DNA of 64,000 nucleotides from Pseudoalteromonas piscicida (GTDB lineage: Bacteria > Pseudomonadota > Gammaproteobacteria > Enterobacterales > Alteromonadaceae), in contig NZ_CP011925.1 of assembly GCF_000238315.3 (NCBI RefSeq), positions 1 to 64,000 on the forward strand, written 5' to 3'. Every line of letters starts with the position of its first letter. Positions within the stretch are counted from its first letter, which is position 1. Both the position numbers and the translations under genes were made by a program. Below the pieces are notes generated by a model. It saw nothing but the letters and a program-made list of their open reading frames with translations. It searched no databases and was not told the origin of the DNA. Shown here piece by piece: positions 56,033-64,000 of the stretch.

Positions 56033-56788
56033 ATGCTATTGGCAGAACGTCATCAATTCATTCTCGATCAGCTTAATTTACAAGGGCGGATCACCTCAGT
56101 GTCCTTGGCGCAAACACTTGATGTGAGCGAAGATACAATCCGTCGGGATTTAAACAAACTGGCTGAGCTTAAGCTCCTGCGGCGTGTTCATGGTGGCGCT
56201 TTAGCGCTGCAGGATAATACTCCTGACTATATCGAGCGTTTAGATAAGCCCGATACCAGTAAAATTCGTTATATTGAACCTGCTTTGGCGATGCTCGTGC
56301 CTGGACAAACGATAGTGATTGATTCTGGCGAGACGTGCCGTTATTTGGCTCAGCACTTACCTAAAAATATGCCGCTGACGGTAGTTACTGGTTGTCCACT
56401 GATCGCCAAAGAGCTGGCCTACCATTCATTAGTGGATGTGATTGTGTTAGACGGCCCTATGTTTAAACCTGCAATGCGGGTGGTAGGCATGACGGCGATC
56501 GAAATGGTGAAACGGATCCGTTTTGATATTGTTTTTATGGGGATTTGCTCGTTCCATATTCACCACGGTTTTAGTGCAAGCTATGTCGAAGAAGCGGAGA
56601 TCCTCTCTGCGACTATTCGTCAAAGCGATCACACTGTGATTATGGGACCGAGTCATAAACTAGATAAAGTCGCTACTTATCAGATTGTTACAGCTAACGA
56701 AATTGACACAATTATTACCGATGAAGAAATTAATCCAAGCTTAAAAAAGCAGATTGAGTCGCTAGAGATAGCGCTGACTTTGGTCTAG
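56033..56788 (+). CDS. DeoR/GlpR-family transcriptional regulator
   Basis: 251 residues from ATG 56033, preceded by AGGAAC; a longer frame from 55913 adds an unlikely hydrophobic lead. N-terminal HTH (VSLAQTLDVSEDTIRRDLNKLAELKLLRRVHGGAL) and the DeoR sensor domain (about 75-240) with VIDSGETCRYLAQHLP. These repressors sense sugar phosphates, matching the divergent HAD phosphatase gene. No sugar transport genes are nearby. Confidence 0.87.
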   Translation: MLLAERHQFILDQLNLQGRITSVSLAQTLDVSEDTIRRDLNKLAELKLLRRVHGGALALQDNTPDYIERLDKPDTSKIRYIEPALAMLVPGQTIVIDSGETCRYLAQHLPKNMPLTVVTGCPLIAKELAYHSLVDVIVLDGPMFKPAMRVVGMTAIEMVKRIRFDIVFMGICSFHIHHGFSASYVEEAEILSATIRQSDHTVIMGPSHKLDKVATYQIVTANEIDTIITDEEINPSLKKQIESLEIALTLV

Positions 56789-56852
56789 GTTAATACGGAG
56801 CCACTTGATTGCTTGAGTAGCCTACTTACGGTTGTACTAAGCAACCGCTCAT

Positions 56853-57344
56853 TTAAGGCTTTAATAAGGCAAAAATGTGATTGTTGTAGAAACGCTCATT
56901 TTTGAATATAGCGCGTTTTAACACCGCCTCTTGCTCAAAACCTGACTTCTCTAGTAGCTTCATTGATGCACGATTGTCGTCAAATACGGCGGCAAAGACC
57001 CGTTCAATACTGGTCGCGTTAAATACCTCTGAGGTAATGTGTAAAATGGCTTTATGAGTAATCCCTTTACGCCAATGGCTTTTTGCGAGCCAATAGCCTA
57101 TTTCACCAGAGCGCTGATATTCAAACTCGCCAGGGGTAATACCTATACAGCCGATAAGCTGCTGACCATCGCAAATCGCTCGGACATATCCGTGTTTACT
57201 GCCTTCATTTACCCACCACATAGCATCTTGCTCAGTGTAAGGTTGCGGAATTTTTGTTGATAAATACCGAACGACATCGGGATCGTTCAAAATCACGACC
57301 ATGTTGTCAACATCATTGGCTTGGAACGGTCTTAGCTTGAACAT
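56853..57344 (-). CDS. GNAT-family N-acetyltransferase
   Basis: 163 residues from ATG 57344 (AAAGGGAG ribosome binding site); upstream in-frame ATGs lack one. RimJ/RimL-type acetyltransferase fold with LRPFQANDVDNMVVIL, the acetyl-CoA loop around YWLAKSHWRKGITHKAIL and ASMKLLEKSGFEQEAVLKRA. The substrate (a ribosomal protein or small amine) is unknown. Confidence 0.82.
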   Translation of the reverse strand: MFKLRPFQANDVDNMVVILNDPDVVRYLSTKIPQPYTEQDAMWWVNEGSKHGYVRAICDGQQLIGCIGITPGEFEYQRSGEIGYWLAKSHWRKGITHKAILHITSEVFNATSIERVFAAVFDDNRASMKLLEKSGFEQEAVLKRAIFKNERFYNNHIFALLKP

Positions 57345-57714
57345 TAGACTCCCTTTCAATAAATTTAAACGTAAATTCATCAATAAGTTACCATTCCCTC
57401 TCGAGGTGTACAATGCGTGCTTTGTGCAGAGAAAAGCAAGCTGGGGTTGATTGTCGTCATCGGATTTTATTTTGCGTATTCTGATTGCATTAAATAAGGT
57501 TAATTACTTTATGGACGAGGAATCTACAATGCTAACTTTAAACCTTGCACCGCAAATTCTTCCATTGAGATTACCTAACCTTAACTCGGGATAAGAAGTT
57601 AGTTAAGTTACTAAAATATCTAAGTTCAGGTTACCTATATTGTTTTTACTTTTTTTGCCCTAATTAAGAGAGTGAGATAACAAATTAATTGCAAAGGATT
57701 AGGAAGAAAACACG
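57345..57714. other. gene-free region with repeat copy C and a mini-ORF
   Basis: 370 bp. It includes a short frame (57511-57594) whose 27 codons run straight into the repeat, with a GAGGAAT ribosome binding site before an internal ATG at 57529 (MLTLNLAPQILPLRLP). This may be the remnant of a small gene cut by the repeat. A TTAACT-type upstream region is otherwise unremarkable. Confidence 0.4.
57576..57632. mobile_element. shortened MITE-like repeat, copy C (57 bp)
   Basis: Starts TAACCTTAACTCGGGATAAG, continues AGTTAGTTAAG...CTAAAATA(T)CTAAGTTC as at the right end of the 20.6-kb copy in reverse, and ends TTCAGGTTA. It equals the two ends of the family joined with the middle deleted. TTACC occurs at both edges and might be a target duplication. 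Confidence 0.65.
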
Positions 57715-58134
57715 ATGGATAAAAATACCTTAATTGAATTGGTGACTGAGTACTTTAAAAAGATTGATGCTGGAGATTCAAGCTATTTAGACTTATTTCA
57801 TGATGAAGTGATTTTCTTTTTTCCAAAGTTTGGTGACGCTGTTGGTAAGCAAGCATTACTTGAGTTTGGCGATAAAATTGGTAGCTCACTCAACAGTATT
57901 TGGCACGATATTGCGCATTTTAATTTCATTGTGTCTGGAAAAACTGTTGTTGTTGAAGGGCGCGAAGGCGGTGTGATGCGTAATGGTACGCACTGGCCTG
58001 ATAATCAAATTTCATCTGGCCGTTTTTGTAGTGTGTTCGAATTCTCTGATAGCTTGATCACAAGAATGCATATTTATGTTGATCCAGACTTCTCAAGCCA
58101 AGATAGTGATAGAATTTCAATATTATCGCGCTAA
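57715..58134 (+). CDS. SnoaL/NTF2-like protein
   Basis: 139 residues. NTF2-like fold: TLIELVTEYFKKIDAGDSSYLDLFHDEVIFFFPKFG at the N-terminus and FCSVFEFSDSLITRMHIYVDPDF at the end. A GGATTAGGAAG ribosome binding site precedes the ATG. It is followed 37 bp later by the HHH gene. Function unknown. Confidence 0.78.
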   Translation: MDKNTLIELVTEYFKKIDAGDSSYLDLFHDEVIFFFPKFGDAVGKQALLEFGDKIGSSLNSIWHDIAHFNFIVSGKTVVVEGREGGVMRNGTHWPDNQISSGRFCSVFEFSDSLITRMHIYVDPDFSSQDSDRISILSR

Positions 58135-58171
58135 TGTTGACTGTTTTGATAAAGAAAAGGATAGCTGAATT

Positions 58172-58408
58172 ATGGTTTTCTCTGAAAGTGAAAAAAACAC
58201 CTTACTGGCCCTCAAAGGAGTCGGCCCTACGGTGATAAAGCGTTTTGAAGAAATCGGTATTTGCAGTTTGAGCGAGCTTGCAACTTATGAAGTTGAAGAA
58301 ATTTCTGAGCGGGTCGCTTCAATGTTGCGAACAACCTGTTGGAAAAACAGCCCACAGGCCAAAGCTGCCATTCAAGCTGCAATCACAAAGGCGCGTGAGA
58401 TGAACTAG
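58172..58408 (+). CDS. small helix-hairpin-helix protein
   Basis: 78 residues. HHH motif LLALKGVGPTVIKRFEEIGICSLSELATY, as in DNA-binding HhH domains and Cdd1-like proteins, followed by a basic helical tail. It might bind DNA non-specifically. A strong ribosome binding site (AAAGGATAGC) and a terminator frame the gene. Confidence 0.78.
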   Translation: MVFSESEKNTLLALKGVGPTVIKRFEEIGICSLSELATYEVEEISERVASMLRTTCWKNSPQAKAAIQAAITKAREMN

Positions 58409-58410
58409 CG

Positions 58411-58434
58411 TGTAAAGCCCCTTTACGGGGCTTA
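58411..58434 (+). terminator. terminator after the HHH gene
   Basis: TAAGCCCC-type stem (AAAGCCCC/GGGGCTTA) with a TTTAC loop, directly after the stop codon. The minus-strand neighbour also ends nearby. Confidence 0.65.
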
Positions 58435-58482
58435 CTTAAAGTAGTCTGGTAAACATATGATCTAGGCTTATTTGACGGCTTA

Positions 58483-58992
58483 CTAAGCAACAGCTTCTAC
58501 AAAGTTGATATCAAAGCGTCCGTCAGGATCTTCTACTTTGATAAGCTCGTTAAGCGGTTTATTTTTCAGCGCTTTATTCTCAGCAAAGATGTCTAGTAAT
58601 AGTGGTTTTACTTCGTTTCCGCATAGTGCCTCGGCGAGCGCTTCATGAGATAGCTTGAACAACAGATCCATATTCTCGTCCTCGTCTTCAACGAGTTCTA
58701 TATCTTCCCAGCTCTCGAAAATGTCTCTCAGTTTACTGACTTCTGGACAATCATCTTCAAAGTCAGACAAGATGATAAACTCGTCTGAAGTAACGTTTTT
58801 ATGCTGTTCGAAACGGCTTTCGGGCAGGCTGTAGATATTCCAGTTTACATCGTAATGCCAAAATTCAACAGATAACGACATATGAGAATAAGTACTTTGA
58901 TTTACATAAAACTTTAACTCGTTGATACGCTTTTTAATGAGCGTAATTAAAACGTTTTCGTAGGCTTCAATAAGCGTATTTTTATCAAACAT
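58483..58992 (-). CDS. hypothetical acidic protein
   Basis: 169 residues, strongly acidic (SDFEDDCPE, LVEDEDENMD), soluble, with no recognisable domain. A possible helical N-terminus (NTLIEAYENVLITLIKKRINELKFYV). No neighbour on the same strand. Family unknown; low codon or composition clues. Confidence 0.6.
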   Translation of the reverse strand: MFDKNTLIEAYENVLITLIKKRINELKFYVNQSTYSHMSLSVEFWHYDVNWNIYSLPESRFEQHKNVTSDEFIILSDFEDDCPEVSKLRDIFESWEDIELVEDEDENMDLLFKLSHEALAEALCGNEVKPLLLDIFAENKALKNKPLNELIKVEDPDGRFDINFVEAVA

Positions 58993-59205
58993 AATGTATC
59001 CTAACTGCAGTCTTAAACAATAAAACTACGTGCTCCTAAATTGGTTCTCAGTATTAATTCCACTCTACTATGTAAATGTGAACTTTTGTTACTGGTGTTT
59101 GCTAAAAGGAAATTTATCCAAAACAGATCAATTTAACCATCAGTGTAGAAAAAATACCAGCCTATGCAGAGCCAGTATGGCTTTAATTTGACAGTATAGG
59201 TTTAC

Positions 59206-60078
59206 TCAGAATAAGTTAGCTGTTTCGTTATAAAGCCACTGCACAATAGGGCCTTTACTTTGATCTCTGCGTTGCACTATGCCCATTTCGACGACTAGAG
59301 GATTAGGGATATGCTCTGTTGATAGCTCGAACAGTTCTCCCATATACCACAGTGTGTTGACAACATGTTCAGGTACTAATGCCCATCCAACGCCTCTAAT
59401 GACTAAACCCATGATGTAATAGTAACTGTCAATGTGCCAGTGACTTGTGGATATGGCTTGTGACTGAGTATTACCAATGCGGTCGCGTATTACGAGCTGC
59501 CGATGTCGATTTAGTTCTTCAATGCTCGGGGCAGGATGTTGTGCCAGCGGGTGGTGAGGGGAGCAGATCAAGATTTGTTTAAAGCTGTTTATCGAAGTGA
59601 AATCCAGCGATTCTGGCAATGGTTTTTGGTGAAATAAAATGCCTATTTCTGCCCTTTTTGCGCTCACCCATTGTGCAATGTCGTCTTGGGAACCATTAAT
59701 AATGGCTAATTTTAATAGCGGAAATTGCTGAGCTAATCGTTCAAACAATGATTCAAATGCGATGATGGGCACTGCTTCATCCATGGCAACAGTGAGAGAC
59801 ACCTCTTCGCCACTATTAAGAGAATTGGCTCTTGATTGCAGGCGCTGACACTGCATGAGCACCGCTTCAGCTTCTTTAAACAGATCGAGGCCAGCTTGAT
59901 TTAACATTGGCAGTCTGGCGGAGCGGTCAAAAAGTGCAAAACCTAGATCGGCTTCCAAATTGGCAATTGCGGTGCTGACCCGAGATTGTGCCTTCCCCAA
60001 GTGTCTTGCTGCAGCTGAAAATGACCCCAACCTGACGGCGGTAACAAAGGCTTCAAGTTGATCGAGTGTCCAATGCAT
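59206..60078 (-). CDS. LysR-family transcriptional regulator
   Basis: 290 residues. HTH LEAFVTAVRLGSFSAAARHLGKAQSRVSTAIANLEADLGFALFDR and a substrate-binding domain (about 90-285). Divergent from a MATE transporter gene (start codons 94 bp apart), the likely regulated gene. Typical LysR pairs control their neighbour with a co-inducer. Confidence 0.88.
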   Translation of the reverse strand: MHWTLDQLEAFVTAVRLGSFSAAARHLGKAQSRVSTAIANLEADLGFALFDRSARLPMLNQAGLDLFKEAEAVLMQCQRLQSRANSLNSGEEVSLTVAMDEAVPIIAFESLFERLAQQFPLLKLAIINGSQDDIAQWVSAKRAEIGILFHQKPLPESLDFTSINSFKQILICSPHHPLAQHPAPSIEELNRHRQLVIRDRIGNTQSQAISTSHWHIDSYYYIMGLVIRGVGWALVPEHVVNTLWYMGELFELSTEHIPNPLVVEMGIVQRRDQSKGPIVQWLYNETANLF

Positions 60079-60172
60079 AATGATTAACCTATCCGAATTT
60101 CGGATGGATACTAACTTTGACCAATCTCAATTACAAGGATAATAACGGCTTTTCATGTTTAAGGATTTCATC

Positions 60173-61546
60173 ATGCTGTTAGATTCAGCGAGCAAAACTC
60201 CCACAAAAGACGCTAACGTTACCCGCACTTTTTGGCGTTATACCATTCCTGCCGTTGTCGCAATGGTGGTCAACGGATTGTACCAAATCGTCGATGGTAT
60301 TTTTATTGGTTACTACCTTGGTGCTCAGGGGTTGGCTGCTGTAAACCTTGCTTGGCCCATTATAGGGATCATTATTGGTTTTGGCGTTTTAATCGGGATG
60401 GGATCTGGCAGTTTGTTGTCGATTTATTGTGGCGCTGGCGACAATACAGGTGTGCAGCAGCTGATGAGCACCAGCTTTTGGCTCATCGCTATCTTGACTG
60501 TGGTTGCAATGACTGTCCTTATATTATTCGGACCGGGTTTGCTCGAGCTTCAAGGTGCATCGGGTGAGCTTTTACATTCCAGTTTGGCCTACTTACAGGT
60601 ATTAAATTGGGGCGCTGGGGTTACCATTGCGGCAGGTGCGTTGCCGTTACTACTAAGAAACAGCGGTAAGCCAGAAATAGCAACGGCTTTACTGATTGTA
60701 GGGGCGCTCAGCAATATAGTGCTCGATTATTTTATGATTGTGAAAATGCAATGGCAGCTGCCCGGTGCTGCACTTGCTACGCTGATTTCACAAGGGATAG
60801 TCGCACTTACAGCGCTCTACTTTTTGCTCACACCTAGTGAAGTAAATAAACCCAAAGGTGCGTTTAATCAGCCTCTAGCTCTGGAAATACTAAAACAAGG
60901 CGCTGCAGGATTGGTGATGTTTTTGTATTTTGGCTTTATCGTTGCGTTACATAACAAGCAGTTGCTGATATTTGCCAGTGAAGTTGAGGTGGCGGCCTTC
61001 GCTGTGGTTGGTTACCTTGGCGTTATTTACTATTTTATCGCAGAAGGCGTAGCGAATGGTGTCCAGCCGCCTATCAGTTATTATTATGGAGCAGGCCTTT
61101 ACCAGCGCATTCACACTATATTTAAGCTGGCGCTCAAAGTGAGCTTGGGTGTTGGTGTGATGATGATAACTATGTTTTATCTGTTTCCGGAGGATGTACT
61201 TGGGCTCTTCAGTGAGGATTTTGCTTTGCTCAACGCGGCCGAGCGTGGTTTGCAGCTGCATCTATCCACGTTATTTTTGGATGGCTTTATATTTCTTACC
61301 TCAATGTACTTTGTTGCGGTAGGCAAAGGCGGTAAAGCGTTGGCTATTTCGCTTGGAAACATGTTGGTGCAATTGCCGTTTTTATATTTATTGCCCTTCT
61401 GGCTTGGTGTCGATGGGGTGTGGCTTGCGGTACCTATCTCAAACATCACGTTAACCGTTATTATCATCCCTCTGCTTTGGCGTGACTTATGTCAGTTAAA
61501 GCATGCAGATATGGAAGCTACGTCAGAAGATAAGCAGTGCGCTTAG
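60173..61546 (+). CDS. MATE-family efflux transporter
   Basis: 457 residues from ATG 60173 (AAGGATTTC ribosome binding site); ATG 60155 is an alternative. About twelve membrane segments in two bundles: PAVVAMVVNGLYQIVDGIFIGYYLGAQGLAAVNLAWPI (first-half signature) and a second repeat from about residue 240. Exports cationic drugs or metabolites by Na+ or H+ antiport, by family knowledge. The divergent LysR gene probably regulates it. A terminator follows. Confidence 0.9.
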   Translation: MLLDSASKTPTKDANVTRTFWRYTIPAVVAMVVNGLYQIVDGIFIGYYLGAQGLAAVNLAWPIIGIIIGFGVLIGMGSGSLLSIYCGAGDNTGVQQLMSTSFWLIAILTVVAMTVLILFGPGLLELQGASGELLHSSLAYLQVLNWGAGVTIAAGALPLLLRNSGKPEIATALLIVGALSNIVLDYFMIVKMQWQLPGAALATLISQGIVALTALYFLLTPSEVNKPKGAFNQPLALEILKQGAAGLVMFLYFGFIVALHNKQLLIFASEVEVAAFAVVGYLGVIYYFIAEGVANGVQPPISYYYGAGLYQRIHTIFKLALKVSLGVGVMMITMFYLFPEDVLGLFSEDFALLNAAERGLQLHLSTLFLDGFIFLTSMYFVAVGKGGKALAISLGNMLVQLPFLYLLPFWLGVDGVWLAVPISNITLTVIIIPLLWRDLCQLKHADMEATSEDKQCA

Positions 61547-61558
61547 TTGCATACTGTA

Positions 61559-61582
61559 GGCGCTTATTTTAAGCGCCTTCTT
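61559..61582 (+). terminator. terminator after the MATE gene
   Basis: GGCGCTT-ATTTT-AAGCGCC stem followed by TTCTT; it can also limit the convergent RibD-like gene. Confidence 0.75.
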
Positions 61583-61586
61583 AGGG

Positions 61587-62120
61587 TTATCTTTGGCGTA
61601 CGTAGTAATTTTTTACCACGCAATCTAAATATCTCACAGCATTCACATGTCTAAATTTAAGCGGTTCGTTTAATTCTCCGAATAAAGGTGTTCCACTACC
61701 TAAAATAGTTGGAATGGTCGTGATAATTAGCTCATCAATGAGATCTTGTTGAAGAAAGCTTTGTATGGTTTTTCCGCCATCAATGTAAAGGTTTTTAAAG
61801 CCCTGCTGAGCCAGTTGTTCGGCGATATCTGTCAGTTCACCTCGCACAAGCGATACCTTATCTGAAAAAACTTTTGGTACTTCTTTAAGCGTATTACTTA
61901 ATACAAAAACAGGTTTATTGTATGGCCATTCGCAATCAAATCCTTGGATTGTCTCAAAGGTATTACGTCCCATGATGATGGCATCTACGCGGGCCATAAA
62001 ATCGGCGAACCCCAAGTCTGAACCTTCAGGGTTGGGTAAATCGTGTAGCCAGTCTAAGCAGTTGTTTTTATCGGCGATAAAGCCGTCTAGGCTTGCCCCG
62101 ATATAGACGATGTTTGCCAT
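61587..62120 (-). CDS. dihydrofolate reductase-like (RibD C-terminal) protein
   Basis: 177 residues from ATG 62120 (TTGGAGTA ribosome binding site). RibD_C/DHFR-like fold: IVYIGASLDGFIADKNNCLDWL, IIMGRNTFETI, and LYIDGGKTIQSFLQQDLIDELIITTIPTILGSGTPLFG. Family members are NAD(P)H-dependent reductases, often uncharacterised. Divergent from a TetR regulator with a shared 41-bp palindrome. Confidence 0.85.
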   Translation of the reverse strand: MANIVYIGASLDGFIADKNNCLDWLHDLPNPEGSDLGFADFMARVDAIIMGRNTFETIQGFDCEWPYNKPVFVLSNTLKEVPKVFSDKVSLVRGELTDIAEQLAQQGFKNLYIDGGKTIQSFLQQDLIDELIITTIPTILGSGTPLFGELNEPLKFRHVNAVRYLDCVVKNYYVRQR

Positions 62121-62151
62121 TTTATACTCCAATTGAACCCTAAACCATTTC

Positions 62152-62192
62152 AAGATAAAATAAATTCTACAGTGTAGAATTTATTTTATCTT
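62152..62192. promoter_or_regulatory. 41-bp perfect palindrome, TetR operator
   Basis: Two perfect 20-bp arms around a single central G; the core is TTCTACA-G-TGTAGAA, with AT-rich outer arms. It lies between the divergent start codons (62120 and 62207), so one bound repressor could block both promoters. Confidence 0.85.
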
Positions 62193-62206
62193 AGCGAGAG
62201 TAAACA

Positions 62207-62764
62207 ATGAGTGTCAAGGATAAGAAGCGTGGCCGACCGTTAGCGGAAGGTGAAGCACTAAGTCAGGAGCGGATCATACAAGCAGCCAAATTGCAGATGA
62301 AGGAAAGTAGAAAAGTACCTAGTATTCGAGCGTTGGCGAGCAGCCTAAATGTCGATGCGATGGCAATTTATCATTACTTTAAAAACAAACAGGCTTTGCT
62401 CGAAGCTTTGACCTGCTCTTTAGTCGATGAAATCTATGAACCTAGCTGCGATGAACCGTGGCAAACAGAACTACAAAAGCTCAGTGCAAGTTATTTACAG
62501 CTACTCGATGACTATCCAGGGTTGTTAACTGTGCTGCTGTCAATGGACTCAGTAGGTCCAGCTCAAGTATTTCAAACTCGATTTGAAGAAGTGACTCAAA
62601 CGCTTGAATTACAAGGGCAGGCACAACAAGATGCGATTTGCTTACTGGTTGATTATCTACATGGTTTTGCACTCGCTATGGAGTGTAACCCAGATAGAGA
62701 AGCGTTAAATGTCTCGATGACAAGCGGTGCAATTGCACTAATGTGTAAAGCGATTGAGGCTTAA
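62207..62764 (+). CDS. TetR-family transcriptional regulator
   Basis: 185 residues. N-terminal HTH (VPSIRALASSLNVDAMAIYHYFKNKQALLEAL) with the TetR_C-like tail; the lead KKRGRPLAEGE is basic. It probably represses itself and the divergent RibD-like gene through the shared palindrome. The co-inducer is unknown. Confidence 0.87.
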   Translation: MSVKDKKRGRPLAEGEALSQERIIQAAKLQMKESRKVPSIRALASSLNVDAMAIYHYFKNKQALLEALTCSLVDEIYEPSCDEPWQTELQKLSASYLQLLDDYPGLLTVLLSMDSVGPAQVFQTRFEEVTQTLELQGQAQQDAICLLVDYLHGFALAMECNPDREALNVSMTSGAIALMCKAIEA

Positions 62765-62823
62765 GTGTCATTGCGTTGTGGCGTTGTAAAGGGGCATTAC
62801 AACACATAGAGGCGAAGTACCTG

Positions 62824-63618
62824 TTAGGGACGCTTGAGATAACGAATGGGAGTGGTGCCGATTATTTCTTTAAAATCTCTTATAAGGTGGGACTGATCGG
62901 TATAGTCCAACTGAGCAACAATATCTGCCATCGTAGTCACATTGGATTCCAGCAGTGCAAGTGCTTGGTGCAGGCGATACTTTCGAATTAGCCATTTAGG
63001 ACTAAAACCTATGTAGTGTTGGCAAAGCCTTTGTATTTTTCGTATTGGCATGTCGCAGTGTTTAGCAAGTTGCTCAACCGTAAAAATATCGCTGTGATCT
63101 TGCAAGGTGTTGAGAATATATTCAGCCATAGCAGCACCAGTGCTTTGAGGGAGTGTAAACGACATTAAAAATTGTGATAGCACTTTTACCCGCTCTGCAT
63201 CATCACTTGCCGCCGTTAATGAAGAAATAAGCGAACTCGATGGCACATCGCAAAGATGCTCCAAAGAAAAGGTTTTATCGACACATGCCAAAGGGGTGAT
63301 ATTAAATTGCGCTACTAGGGCACCTACCCTAAATTTAATTCCCAAGATCTGCCCTTTTCCATGCATTGTGTAATCGTATACTTTGCTTACAGGGCCAATA
63401 ATTTTTATTTCATCGGTACTTTGCAGCAAATGAAAGTTGGGATCTGGTAAGTTTCTTTGTGTATGGGTTTTATTATCCGGCAAACACCAGTCGACAAACC
63501 AAAATTGCTCGACAAGATCTTTTAACTCTGTGCATGGGAAATACCGTCTAAGCTGGTAGTTTGGCGCGCTTTGCTGTTGGTGAAGTACGCCGTTGATTGG
63601 GCTAAGGTTAGATTTCAT
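62824..63618 (-). CDS. AraC-family transcriptional regulator
   Basis: 264 residues from ATG 63618, which has AAGGCAG upstream; earlier in-frame ATGs (63645, 63768) lack ribosome binding sites. A DUF6597-like N-terminal domain (about 15-120; PDPNFHLLQ) and a C-terminal AraC HTH (about 165-264; TVEQLAKHCDMPIRKIQRLCQHYIGFSPKWL). The adjacent plus-strand DUF3224 gene may be a target. Confidence 0.85.
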   Translation of the reverse strand: MKSNLSPINGVLHQQQSAPNYQLRRYFPCTELKDLVEQFWFVDWCLPDNKTHTQRNLPDPNFHLLQSTDEIKIIGPVSKVYDYTMHGKGQILGIKFRVGALVAQFNITPLACVDKTFSLEHLCDVPSSSLISSLTAASDDAERVKVLSQFLMSFTLPQSTGAAMAEYILNTLQDHSDIFTVEQLAKHCDMPIRKIQRLCQHYIGFSPKWLIRKYRLHQALALLESNVTTMADIVAQLDYTDQSHLIRDFKEIIGTTPIRYLKRP

Positions 63619-63762
63619 CGCTGCCTTGTTATGGATAGAGCTCATTGTTTGTTGTCGTGTTTTTACAATACCAATTTTAAATTGCGTGCTAGATTTAAAA
63701 CAAGCTGCATGAAACTGCAGAGCAAGGTCAAACTCTTCTACTATAAAATTAAGGGAAATGCG

Positions 63763-64000
63763 ATGCAACTAACAGGTGTGTACGAAATTATCAATTGGCA
63801 AGAAACCACAGAAAAACAATTTGATGATGGTGCTAAACTCTCCAAAGCCGTGGTGAGCCTCAGTTATGACGGCGAAATTGAAGGCAGTAGCGAAGTTTAT
63901 TATCAGCTTCACTATACCGAAGAAGGAGATGTTGAATTTAATGGCTTTGAAGCAGTAATCGGGTGCTTTTCTGGGCAACAAGGCAAAGTTGTATTGATGC
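63763..64000 (+). CDS. DUF3224-family protein (partial, runs off the window)
   Basis: Start at ATG 63763 with AAGGGAA upstream; 79 codons are visible, cut by the window edge. The sequence MQLTGVYEIINWQETTEK, KAVVSLSYDGEIEGSSEVYYQL and GFEAVIGCFSGQQGKVVLM fits the DUF3224 beta-barrel family (similar to allene oxide cyclase-like folds). Divergent from the AraC gene. Function unknown. Confidence 0.8.
   Translation, partial: MQLTGVYEIINWQETTEKQFDDGAKLSKAVVSLSYDGEIEGSSEVYYQLHYTEEGDVEFNGFEAVIGCFSGQQGKVVLM

Overview
The window reads as marine gammaproteobacterial DNA, most likely Pseudoalteromonas or a close relative. The grounds are a plasmid-type parAB pair at the left edge, TonB receptors, an aceA/glcB glyoxylate pair, a bet operon with a porin-like gene, a moderate AT bias and several small non-autonomous repeat families. 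In that genus a second replicon (chromid) carries plasmid-type partition genes, so the left edge may lie near a chromid or megaplasmid origin. This placement is inference: no rep gene or origin is visible. No rRNA, tRNA, complete insertion sequence, prophage or CRISPR array was seen.

Left part (1-21 kb): parA-parB, a SWIM/SNF2 helicase, a ~317-bp MITE-like element, a BaeR-like response regulator with a small upstream gene, rmuC, a TonB receptor, a TPR sensor kinase on the opposite strand, then divergent aceA and glcB. Between the kinase and aceA lies an unexplained array of ~20-bp repeats with ~31-bp period. After glcB comes a three-unit BIME of GTAG-foot REP hairpins. An isochorismatase-like hydrolase diverges from a GlxA-type regulator.

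Middle (21-43 kb): a membrane protein/XRE pair; a solute-binding protein; the choline-to-betaine operon betI-betB-betA with a BCCT-like transporter and TIGR02001-type outer-membrane protein, preceded by phased T-tracts and a BetI-like operator; a Fur-box-preceded iron operon (TonB receptor, PepSY/DUF2271, DUF4198) with a divergent LysR gene; an ABC-F protein; a SatD/DUF3307 pair behind two operator-like palindromes; and a CadC-like propeller-bearing regulator divergent from an esterase/propeller pair.

Right part (43-64 kb): an S41 peptidase lipoprotein; a 186-residue protein followed by an unlisted 40-residue peptide with a strong ribosome binding site; small NTF2-like, PH, GST and HHH genes; a MerR gene with a 20-bp-spacer promoter before a quinone-reductase-like gene; a di-heme peroxidase overlapping a PAS-GGDEF-EAL protein; a Xre/RES toxin-antitoxin pair; a HAD phosphatase/DeoR divergon; a LysR/MATE divergon; a TetR/RibD-like divergon sharing a 41-bp perfect palindrome; an AraC regulator; and a partial DUF3224 gene at the edge.

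The most notable non-coding signals are the 31-bp-period array, a three-copy ~200-bp MITE family, the BIME, and six exact copies of TGTAAAGGGG, all on the + strand.
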